Shown here piece after piece: positions 1 to 5,287 of a stretch of DNA of 5,971 nt; the first letter of the stretch is position 1; the number at the start of each line of letters is the position of its first letter. Source of the DNA: Aquificales bacterium (GTDB lineage Bacteria > Aquificota > Aquificia > Aquificales > QOAS01); the NCBI GenBank assembly GCA_027035985.1, contig JALVTI010000136.1, positions 1 through 5,971 of the forward strand, written 5' to 3'. The position numbers were made by a program, and so were the translations under genes. The notes under the pieces were generated by a model. That model searched no databases. It was not told the origin of the DNA and saw only the letters and a list, made by a program, of their open reading frames with translations.

Positions 1-62
1 GTGGACTTTCCCGTGCCTATATTGCCGGTTAGACCTATTTTGAGGGTGCAATTTGTTTTCAC
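1..62 (-). CDS. coaE: Dephospho-CoA kinase, N-terminal fragment (cut by window edge)
   Basis: Only the first 20 codons lie in the window; the rest continues past base 1. From a GTG start at 62-60 the minus strand reads VKTNCTLKIGLTGNIGTGKS, with the next codon begun. The GLTGxIGxGKS stretch (residues 10-20) is a Walker A P-loop in the form typical of dephospho-CoA kinase, which phosphorylates dephospho-CoA with ATP in the last step of cytoplasmic coenzyme A synthesis. The P-loop sits within the first 20 residues, as expected for that family. The GTG is chosen because GGGAGGT (complement of 67-73) lies 4 nt upstream and the P-loop distance is right. The gene diverges from the WD40 gene across an 83 bp gap. 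Another small P-loop kinase is possible because only the nucleotide-binding loop is visible, but this exact motif favours CoaE. Confidence 0.75.
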   Translation of the reverse strand, partial: MKTNCTLKIGLTGNIGTGKS

Positions 63-66
63 GCCA

Positions 67-73
67 ACCTCCC
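67..73 (-). promoter_or_regulatory. Shine-Dalgarno site of coaE
   Basis: The minus strand reads GGGAGGT here, 4 nt before the GTG at 62-60. It decides the start, because the N-terminus has no ATG in frame before the P-loop. Confidence 0.7.
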
Positions 74-94
74 GAAAACTTGCCACTTTTGGTT

Positions 95-102
95 AGTATA
101 AT
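95..102. promoter_or_regulatory. Overlapping divergent -10 elements for coaE and the WD40 gene
   Basis: The plus strand carries a perfect TATAAT (97-102), 43 bp before the WD40 ATG. The minus strand of the same bases carries TATACT (complement of 95-100), 32 bp before the coaE GTG. The two -10 candidates overlap by 4 bp, so polymerase could bind in only one direction at a time. Neither has a convincing -35 at 16-18 bp; TTGCCA at 80-85 is only 11 bp from the plus -10. Flanking A/T runs at 101-126 could help as an UP-like element on the minus side. The plus -10 is the stronger call. Confidence 0.45.
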
Positions 103-132
103 TTTTTATCGGTTAAAAATTTTTTTGGCACC

Positions 133-140
133 AAGGGGGA
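133..140 (+). promoter_or_regulatory. Shine-Dalgarno site fixing the WD40 gene start
   Basis: AAGGGGGA lies 5 nt before the ATG at 146. It selects this ATG over the TTG at 53, which would add 31 residues and lies upstream of the best promoter. The site abuts a small palindrome, TTGG-CA-CCAA (125-134). Confidence 0.75.
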
Positions 141-145
141 ATATA

Positions 146-2179
146 ATGCAAATAGCCTATCAATTTTCAGAAAAAGAAAAAAAATTTTTTGAGATATACC
201 TTCAACTGCTCGAAAAATATTTTAACAATCCGCTCAAATTAAATCTACTTTTGGAATTAAAGGCTTTGGAACTGGAAATAGAAGACCTCAAAGAGGTTTT
301 GGAAAAAATCCACTCCTTTTTGAGGGATTACCTATTTTTTGTAAACCAACGGGAGGAGCTAAAACAAATATTTCCCGTAAAGGATGAAATCTTAGAAATT
401 CTAAAGAGGTATCCCTACTTTATTGAATATAAGGCAAATTACAACTTCCCCGAAGGGGCGAAATATAGGGGATTTAAGTGGCATTCCCCCCTACTCTTGG
501 CGGGTGGAAGCGACGGATTGGTCAGAGTTTGGAAGTTTCAAGATGAAAATTTCCAATATCTATTCTCTTTGGGGGAAAAGGCGGAAGGTTTTCCCGTTTA
601 CGAATTGTATAAAGACCATCTCTTTTACTCCATAGGTTCCACATTAAAGGTGTATTACCTCCCCAGTGGGAAATTGGTCGAAGAGATAGATGTGGGTCAA
701 CCGATAGCGGCTTTGAATCTCGATGAGGGTAATCTCTACTTATACAAAAAGGTAGGTCAGCTCGCAATTCGCCAAAGGGTTGATTTGGAAGAGGGAAGGA
801 TTACCTTCGGTCCCGCAGACCCCATAGCCCCCAACCTCATAGAGAGTGGCGAAAGTGAAATGGTTGCCGTCGGTAGAAAACTCTTAAGGGTTAAAGATGG
901 CAAACTGGTTTTCTTTAAAGGGGAAAAGAGGGAAACCGGTTTGAAACTTGTAAAGGAAAATGTTTTTAATCTAAGGTTCCCCATAAACGATATATACGTT
1001 CTCAGAGGTTCCGCCATTTTGGGAACCGATGGGGCGCCTCCCCAAATTGTAGATATAAAAACGGGTGAAGTGGTCGGCTCTTTGGAAGTGCCGGTAATTC
1101 ACACCTTCCGAATAAGAAAAAATCCGGTAAGGGATGAAATAGCCCTTTCCCACAGCGATAACTATATCTCTATTTGGGATATAAACACCCTCCAATTGGT
1201 TAAACTTCTGGAAAGCTACTTCATAGACGTTCTGGCTTTGGATTATTCCCCCGATGGTAAATATTTGGTAGCCGCCGGTGAGGGTAGGGATATAAATGTC
1301 TGGGATACCCAAGAGTGGAAAATGCTCAAAGATATCAACTTTAACTTTGAAGGTGTTACCGCCCTCAAATTCTCCCCAGATGGGAAATATCTCGCCGTAG
1401 GGGGTGGGGATAACAATATTTATTTGCTCTCCACCGAAGATTGGAATATCAAAAAGATACTTTCCTACCACGAGGATTTAATTTCCGATATCCAATTTGT
1501 CGGGAATAAGTTGGTCTCCTCCGGTTGGGACGGAAAAACATTAGTTTGGGATATTGAATCGGAAAGTGTTGAAAAAATTCTGGAGAGTACCGAAGATAGG
1601 GTTTGGAAATTGGCACTTTCCCCCGATGGGAATTATCTGGCGGTTGCGGACTGGGAAGGTAAAGTTTCCGTTTTCAAAACCGATACATGGGAACTTATCG
1701 ATAGATTTATTGACGAAAGCGGCGTTACGGCGGTAGCCTTTGGAGAGGGAAGACTTCTAATAGGTAGAAAGGACGGAACCTTAGAGGTCATTAGATTGGA
1801 AAAAGAGGAAACCTATGCGGAGGACAGCATAGTGGAAATTTCCGCCAATCCCGCCGATGAGGTAGAGGGAATAACTTCTTTCGGAAAGAACATATTGGTG
1901 TACACCCGTAAGAGGAGAATAGCTATATGGGACTCCGAAGGCAATAAGGTCTTTTCCGCCACCGTGGATGGAACTTTAAAGGAAGCGGAAAACCTCCGTC
2001 CCCCTCATCTGGAGATAAAAGTTCTTCCCGAAACCTTTATCGTTAGGGATGAAAATTACTTCTTCGGCGCCAAGGGATGGGAGGATTACATAAATATCCT
2101 CAAAGGTATAGAAATAGTGGAGGATAAAGCCCCCTTCCTTAGGGAGATAACAAAACCCCAACTCCTTGAGGAATTATGA
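146..2179 (+). CDS. WD40-repeat beta-propeller protein with helical N-terminal region, function unknown
   Basis: 677 residues from the ATG at 146. Residues 1-95 are predicted helical and rich in Leu, Glu and Lys, and match no family I recognise. From about residue 106 come WD40-type blades. The clearest are in the second half: SPDGKYL with a WD dipeptide (358-397), SPDGKYL (401-440), an SGWDGKTLVWD blade (441-481), SPDGNYL (483-521), and weaker ones at 524-555 and 572-605, plus one ending IWDINT near 336-356. The first half (GGSDGLVRVWKF at 119-131, then degenerate repeats to about 320) could form a second propeller, giving perhaps 12-14 blades. No signal peptide or membrane segment is seen, so it is probably cytoplasmic. 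Such propellers usually scaffold protein complexes; no catalytic motif is visible. It diverges from coaE and overlaps the end of prfB by 6 bp. WD40 identity is firm; the biological role is not known. Confidence 0.85.
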   Translation: MQIAYQFSEKEKKFFEIYLQLLEKYFNNPLKLNLLLELKALELEIEDLKEVLEKIHSFLRDYLFFVNQREELKQIFPVKDEILEILKRYPYFIEYKANYNFPEGAKYRGFKWHSPLLLAGGSDGLVRVWKFQDENFQYLFSLGEKAEGFPVYELYKDHLFYSIGSTLKVYYLPSGKLVEEIDVGQPIAALNLDEGNLYLYKKVGQLAIRQRVDLEEGRITFGPADPIAPNLIESGESEMVAVGRKLLRVKDGKLVFFKGEKRETGLKLVKENVFNLRFPINDIYVLRGSAILGTDGAPPQIVDIKTGEVVGSLEVPVIHTFRIRKNPVRDEIALSHSDNYISIWDINTLQLVKLLESYFIDVLALDYSPDGKYLVAAGEGRDINVWDTQEWKMLKDINFNFEGVTALKFSPDGKYLAVGGGDNNIYLLSTEDWNIKKILSYHEDLISDIQFVGNKLVSSGWDGKTLVWDIESESVEKILESTEDRVWKLALSPDGNYLAVADWEGKVSVFKTDTWELIDRFIDESGVTAVAFGEGRLLIGRKDGTLEVIRLEKEETYAEDSIVEISANPADEVEGITSFGKNILVYTRKRRIAIWDSEGNKVFSATVDGTLKEAENLRPPHLEIKVLPETFIVRDENYFFGAKGWEDYINILKGIEIVEDKAPFLREITKPQLLEEL

Positions 2180-3298
2180 AGATTTTTCCTCTTTTTGTTT
2201 CTGTCTATTTGCCCACCACTTTAGGTAGCTCTCTATAAAGCCGTCTATCTCCCCGTCCATTACGCGGTCTATTTGGGTATCCTCGTAACCTGTTCTGAGG
2301 TCTTTAACCAACTGATAGGGGGTAAATACGTAAGACCTTATTTGGTGTCCCCAACCTATATCGGTCTTTTCCCCTTCGTATTGCTTCCTCTTTTCCTCCA
2401 GCTTTTGGAGCTCGAGCTGGTAGAGTTTAGCCTTCAAGATTTTTAGGGCTTTCTGCTTGTTCTGAAATTGAGAACGTTCGTCCTGGCACTGCACCACTAT
2501 GCCGGTGGGGATGTGGGTAATTCTAACCGCCGTGTCGGTGGTGTTCACATACTGACCGCCCGCACCGCTGGAGCGGAAGGTCTCTATCTTCAAATCTTCG
2601 GGGCGGATTTCCACCTCTATATCCTCGTCTATTTCGGGGGCAACCTGCACCGATGCGAAGGAGGTGTGCCGGCGCTTGTTCGCGTCAAAGGGCGAAATTC
2701 TAACCAGGCGGTGGACTCCGCTCTCACCCCTTAGGTAGCCGTAGGCGTAAGGTCCCTTTATGTGGAGGGTTGCACTCTTTATACCGGCCACATCGTCGGG
2801 GGTGATATCCACAACTTCGACGGTGTAGCCTTTCTTTTCAGCCCAGCGGGTGTACATGCGCATGAGCATCTGCGCCCAGTCGCAGGCTTCCGTTCCGCCC
2901 GCACCGGCTTGGATGGTGAGGAAGGCGTTTTTCGCGTCCATTTCCCCGCTTAGGTAGGTCTTTATCTCCAGTTTCCCTATTTTGTCCTCTATGCTTTTGA
3001 GTTCCTCCTCGAGGAGGGCGAGGTTTTCCATATCCGTTTCGTCGGTCTCTTCGAGCATCTCCTCCACCCCTTCGAGGGAACTCTCTATATCCCTAAACCC
3101 TTTAAGGGTTTCCTCTATATACTTCCTCCTCTGGAGAACCTCTTTAGCCCTCTTTTGGTCGTTCCAAAAGTCGGATGCCGACATCTCCTCGTCCAACTTT
3201 CGGAGTTCCTCCTCCAATTTCTCCACGTCGAGGGTCTGCTTTATATCTTCAAAACGCTTTTTGAGGTCTTCCAGAAGTTGCTCGAGCTCGTATTTCAT
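2174..3298 (-). CDS. prfB: Peptide chain release factor 2 (RF2)
   Basis: 374 residues, close to the usual 365 or so. RF2 recognises UAA and UGA in the ribosomal A site and triggers release of the finished protein. The stop-codon-reading tripeptide SPF is at residues 202-204 (RF1 would have PxT), and the catalytic GGQ is at 247-249 within SSGAGGQYVNTT. An acidic, coiled N-terminal domain covers about residues 1-115. The programmed +1 frameshift of many prfB genes is absent: residues Leu23-Asp24, where CUU-UGA-C normally sits, are encoded by in-frame CTC GAC, so the reading frame is continuous. The ATG at 3298 has no Shine-Dalgarno sequence, and an in-frame TAA lies six codons upstream. The gene ends in TAA and overlaps the WD40 gene end by 6 bp with no evident terminator. 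It is divergent from dapB across 92 bp. Confidence 0.97.
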   Translation of the reverse strand: MKYELEQLLEDLKKRFEDIKQTLDVEKLEEELRKLDEEMSASDFWNDQKRAKEVLQRRKYIEETLKGFRDIESSLEGVEEMLEETDETDMENLALLEEELKSIEDKIGKLEIKTYLSGEMDAKNAFLTIQAGAGGTEACDWAQMLMRMYTRWAEKKGYTVEVVDITPDDVAGIKSATLHIKGPYAYGYLRGESGVHRLVRISPFDANKRRHTSFASVQVAPEIDEDIEVEIRPEDLKIETFRSSGAGGQYVNTTDTAVRITHIPTGIVVQCQDERSQFQNKQKALKILKAKLYQLELQKLEEKRKQYEGEKTDIGWGHQIRSYVFTPYQLVKDLRTGYEDTQIDRVMDGEIDGFIESYLKWWANRQKQKEEKSS

Positions 3299-3341
3299 CG
3301 GAAGGTTTAAATTTTAGCCTTCACCACTCAAGTGGAATGAG
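3299..3341 (-). promoter_or_regulatory. Putative leaderless-type promoter of prfB
   Basis: Read on the minus strand: CTCATTCC (complement of 3334-3341), TTGAGTGG (complement of 3324-3331), GGC, TAAAATTTAAACC, then 5 nt to the ATG. TTGAGT is a plausible -35. The -10 is either TAAACC (16 bp spacer) or TAAAAT (complement of 3311-3316, no good -35). Either would start transcription within a few bases of the ATG, which fits the absence of a ribosome binding site. The region resembles those upstream of dapB and trpG. Confidence 0.45.
3324..3335. repeat. Small palindrome in the prfB-dapB gap
   Basis: CCACT-CA-AGTGG, 5 bp arms around a 2 bp centre. Its left part (CCACTCAA) is also the inverted partner of TTGAGTGG at 3359-3366. 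It could be half of an operator pair or just the -35 of prfB. Confidence 0.4.
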
Positions 3342-3352
3342 AAAAGTAATAA

Positions 3353-3390
3353 TCCTATTTGAGTGGAAGAGGCTTTAAAGTATAACCTCT
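3353..3390 (+). promoter_or_regulatory. Putative leaderless-type promoter of dapB
   Basis: TTGAGT (3359-3364), a 16 bp spacer, and TATAAC (3381-3386) make a good sigma-70-like pair. The ATG follows after only 4 nt, so transcription would begin at or just after the start codon. No Shine-Dalgarno sequence is present; the nearest purine run, AGAGG at about 3369-3373, is some 18 nt away. TCC at 3353-3355 is exactly 35 nt before the ATG, as in the prfB and trpG upstream regions. Confidence 0.5.
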
Positions 3391-4200
3391 ATGGTTAAAG
3401 TTGCCGTATCGGGCGCGCTCGGAAGGATGGGGAAACGTATCCTCAACATAGCCCACGAAGACCCCCAAGTGCGGATATGCGGTGCTATCGAAAGTCCCCA
3501 AAACGCCCAAAAGTATGGCGACCTCGGGGAGGCTCTAAACGACGATAGGTTTAAGGGTATTCTCCTTTCCGACAACGCCGAAGAGATTTTGAAAAACTGC
3601 GATGTTTTGATAGAGTTTGCCAACTCCACCAAAGCCGCCTTGGAGCATACGGAAAAGGCGGTCGAACTCGGCAAGAAGGTGGTTGTGGGAACCACCGGTT
3701 TTTCCAAAGAAGAACTGAAAAAGTTCGAGGAATTGGCTAAGAGGGGCACGGTTCTCTTTTCTCCCAACATGAGTTTGGGGGTCAACCTGCTCTTTAGGTT
3801 GGTCGAGATTGCAACCCGCGTCCTAAAGGATAAGGATTTCGATATCGAAATAGGGGAGATTCACCACAGGTTTAAAAAGGATGCCCCTTCGGGGACTGCG
3901 ATGAGGTTAGCCGAAATAGTCGCCAAGGAGCTCGGCGTAGATTTGGAGGAGGCTGCCGTCTACGGGCGTAAGGGACACTACGAGAGGGCTAAAAACGACA
4001 TAGGAATAATGACCTTTAGGGGCGGGGATGTGGTAGGAGAACACACCGTTTACTTCTTCGGCTTCGGCGAGAGGTTGGAACTGACCCACAGAGCTACCAA
4101 TAGGGATATTTTCGCTAAGGGTGCGGTTATCGCCGCAAAGTGGATAGCCGACAAGGAACCGGGAAAACTCTACAACATGTTTGACGTTTTGGGTCTTTAA
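3391..4200 (+). CDS. dapB: 4-hydroxy-tetrahydrodipicolinate reductase
   Basis: 269 residues, the normal family length. It reduces the dihydrodipicolinate precursor with NAD(P)H in the diaminopimelate/lysine pathway, supplying lysine and peptidoglycan cross-links; cytoplasmic and typically a tetramer. The N-terminal Rossmann motif GALGRMG (residues 8-14) binds the cofactor. GTTG (100-103) and SPNMS (124-128) are conserved cofactor/substrate-loop motifs. The signature EIHHRFKKDAPSGTA (156-170) holds the catalytic His159 and Lys163 region, and THRATNRDIFAKGAV (232-246) is the conserved C-terminal block. The start is the first possible ATG, two codons before the first beta strand; there is no Shine-Dalgarno sequence. 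It stands alone on its strand, divergent from prfB and convergent with trpG (48 bp gap), with no other lys/dap gene in view. Confidence 0.97.
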   Translation: MVKVAVSGALGRMGKRILNIAHEDPQVRICGAIESPQNAQKYGDLGEALNDDRFKGILLSDNAEEILKNCDVLIEFANSTKAALEHTEKAVELGKKVVVGTTGFSKEELKKFEELAKRGTVLFSPNMSLGVNLLFRLVEIATRVLKDKDFDIEIGEIHHRFKKDAPSGTAMRLAEIVAKELGVDLEEAAVYGRKGHYERAKNDIGIMTFRGGDVVGEHTVYFFGFGERLELTHRATNRDIFAKGAVIAAKWIADKEPGKLYNMFDVLGL

Positions 4201-4212
4201 AACCCTTTAAGG

Positions 4213-4268
4213 AAAAAAAGAAAAAAGTTCCTCCAAAAGGTTTAGGCTTTACCCCTCCCTTTTGGAGG
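4213..4268 (-). terminator. Intrinsic terminator of trpG, possibly bidirectional with dapB
   Basis: A perfect 11 bp inverted repeat, CCTCCAAAAGG (4230-4240) and CCTTTTGGAGG (4258-4268), surrounds a 17 nt loop. On the minus strand it is followed, 3 nt later, by a T-rich tract (complement of 4213-4226, 13 T in 14 bases). The upstream arm lies inside the last trpG codons and the stop codon (4249-4251) is in the loop. On the plus strand the same hairpin is followed by TTTCCTTAAATTT, so it may also stop dapB transcription. Confidence 0.85.
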
Positions 4269-4929
4269 TTTCCTTAAATTTCTCCGCCTCCTCGAGGAAG
4301 TTTTTTAGAATTTGCAAACCCCACCGTCGGAAATTTTCATTAAAGCCTATACTCTCGGGGTGGAATTGAACCCCAAAAATTGGTAGTTCCTTGTGCTGCA
4401 CCGCCATTATTTCGTTGTCGTCTAAAGAACGGGCTACAACCTCGAGCTCCTTCGGAAGGGAGTTTTCATCTATAACCAATGAGTGGTAGCGGATAGCCTC
4501 AAAGGGGTTGGGAAGACCCTTTAAAATTCCCTTTCCGGTATGCTCAATTTTTGAGCTCTTTCCGTGCTTTAGGGTGCGGGCTCTCCTAATTTTCGCCCCA
4601 AAGGCTACCCCTATCGACTGATGTCCCAAGCAGACGCCTAAAATTGGGAGTTTTCCCGCGTAGCGGCGTATCGCTTGAACCGAAATCCCCGCCTCGTGGG
4701 GTGTGCAGGGTCCCGGCGATATAACCAGCGCATCGGGGTTGTAGTCGGCTATCTCCTCGACCGTTATCTCATCATTTCGTTTGACGATAACATCGGCACC
4801 CAGCTCGGCTAAGTAGTGGACTATGTTGTATGTAAAACTGTCGTAGTTATCCACCATCAAAACCTTTATAGGTTTCTTACGCGCGGGTAACTCCTCCAAC
4901 GAAGGGAGTCCTTTAGCCTCAATCCTCAT
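4249..4929 (-). CDS. trpG: Anthranilate / aminodeoxychorismate synthase glutamine amidotransferase subunit
   Basis: 226-residue class I glutamine amidotransferase. It releases ammonia from glutamine and passes it to a TrpE or PabB partner acting on chorismate, for tryptophan or folate synthesis. DNYDSFTYN (27-35) is the classic N-terminal signature; SPGPCTP (71-77) is an oxyanion-side motif; GVCLGHQ (98-104) holds the nucleophile Cys100; FHPES (189-193) holds His190 and Glu192, completing the triad. TrpG and PabA cannot be told apart by sequence alone, and one protein may serve both. No partner gene is nearby. About 20 residues precede the first beta strand. The internal ATG of Met25, preceded by AAAGG, would give the usual family start, but the upstream promoter-like module points to the first ATG. 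There is no Shine-Dalgarno sequence at that ATG. A strong terminator overlaps the stop. Confidence 0.92.
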   Translation of the reverse strand: MRIEAKGLPSLEELPARKKPIKVLMVDNYDSFTYNIVHYLAELGADVIVKRNDEITVEEIADYNPDALVISPGPCTPHEAGISVQAIRRYAGKLPILGVCLGHQSIGVAFGAKIRRARTLKHGKSSKIEHTGKGILKGLPNPFEAIRYHSLVIDENSLPKELEVVARSLDDNEIMAVQHKELPIFGVQFHPESIGFNENFRRWGLQILKNFLEEAEKFKETSKREG

Positions 4930-4972
4930 ATAGGAAAAGGATAAATTTTTGCCCTCCGACTAAAGGAATGAG
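4930..4972 (-). promoter_or_regulatory. Putative leaderless-type promoter of trpG
   Basis: Minus-strand reading: CTCATTCC (complement of 4965-4972), TTTAGT (4959-4964), GGAGGGC, AAAAATTTATCCTT, then the ATG. TTTAGT and TATCCT (complement of 4938-4943) are 15 bp apart, and the latter ends 8 nt before the ATG, giving a leader of about 0-2 nt. CTCATTCC lies exactly 35 nt before the ATG, as it does at prfB. GGAGGG is about 20 nt or more from the ATG, too far to act as a ribosome binding site. Confidence 0.45.
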
Positions 4973-4980
4973 GTTGAGAG

Positions 4981-5014
4981 AAGACCTTTAAAAGGATGGG
5001 AAATTAAAAGTCTT
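4981..5014. repeat. AT-rich inverted repeat between rpmE and trpG
   Basis: AAGACCTTTAA (4981-4991) pairs with TTAAAAGTCTT (5004-5014), 11 bp with one mismatch that becomes a G-U wobble in minus-strand RNA, around a 12 nt loop. It lies just after rpmE and upstream of the trpG promoter. No T-tract follows on the minus strand, so it is not a standard terminator; it may be an mRNA 3'-end stem, an operator, or chance in AT-rich DNA. Confidence 0.35.
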
Positions 5015-5029
5015 TATCCCTAAAGCGGA

Positions 5030-5236
5030 TTATTTTTCCTCTTGGGAACCCTCAAGTTGGGCTTTTAGAACCAAAAATGCGGGTTTCAATTTGAGCTTTC
5101 CGGTGTAGAAGGGATGGCACTGGTTGCAGGTTTCGAGGTATACGGTTCCGCCTTTGGTGCTCAAAATGGTGAAGGTATTACCGCAACCGCAGACGAATGT
5201 GGTCGGTTTCAATTCGGGGTGTATTCCCTTTTTCAT
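5030..5236 (-). CDS. rpmE: 50S ribosomal protein L31 (zinc-binding type)
   Basis: 68 residues, normal size for the family. L31 sits at the large-subunit central protuberance and helps bridge the two subunits. The start MKKGIHPEL, the pairs Cys16-Gly-Cys18 and Cys37-x-x-Cys40, and the CNQCHPFYTGK block (37-47) identify the zinc-binding (C+) form; zinc-containing L31 also acts as a cellular zinc store in some bacteria. The C-terminus after residue 47 (LKLKPAFLVLKAQLEGSQEEK, less its last residues) does not show the usual VDTxGRVxKF-type tail. The ATG has an excellent Shine-Dalgarno sequence. The gene lies 51 bp downstream of the phosphatase on the same strand, probably in one transcript, and 100 bp before trpG. 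Confidence 0.95.
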   Translation of the reverse strand: MKKGIHPELKPTTFVCGCGNTFTILSTKGGTVYLETCNQCHPFYTGKLKLKPAFLVLKAQLEGSQEEK

Positions 5237-5242
5237 TGTTAA

Positions 5243-5248
5243 CCTCCT
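5243..5248 (-). promoter_or_regulatory. Strong Shine-Dalgarno site of rpmE
   Basis: The minus strand reads AGGAGG, part of a longer GAGGAGGAGGT, 6 nt before the ATG. This is among the strongest sites in the window, fitting a highly expressed ribosomal protein. Confidence 0.85.
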
Positions 5249-5287
5249 CCTCTATATTGCTCCTTTAACGCAAATAGTTTTATTCTA

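Noticed and set aside
1..96. An open plus-strand frame ending at TAG 94-96, as the end of an upstream gene
   Set aside because: The minus strand here encodes a recognisable P-loop start with ribosome binding site, while the plus reading shows no recognisable C-terminus.
53..145. A TTG-initiated 31-residue extension of the WD40 protein
   Set aside because: It has no ribosome binding site, it overlaps the coaE start region and the best promoter, and AAGGGGGA sits 5 nt before the ATG at 146.
971..1471. A 166-codon open frame antisense to the WD40 gene
   Set aside because: Shadow of the WD40 repeats: it matches no family, repeats the blade periodicity, and has no independent support.
2155..2200. 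A terminator hairpin for the WD40 gene near TCCTTGAGGA followed by T-rich sequence
   Set aside because: The stem is only 4 bp with a 2-base centre, too small to fold stably, especially at high temperature.
2468..3317. Plus-strand open frames inside prfB
   Set aside because: Shadows of the clearly identified RF2 reading frame, with low-complexity Ser-rich translations.
5237..5287. A separate rpmE promoter in the gap after the phosphatase gene
   Set aside because: TATAGA (complement of 5250-5255) is -10-like, but no acceptable -35 lies 15-18 bp upstream, and the 51 bp gap fits co-transcription.
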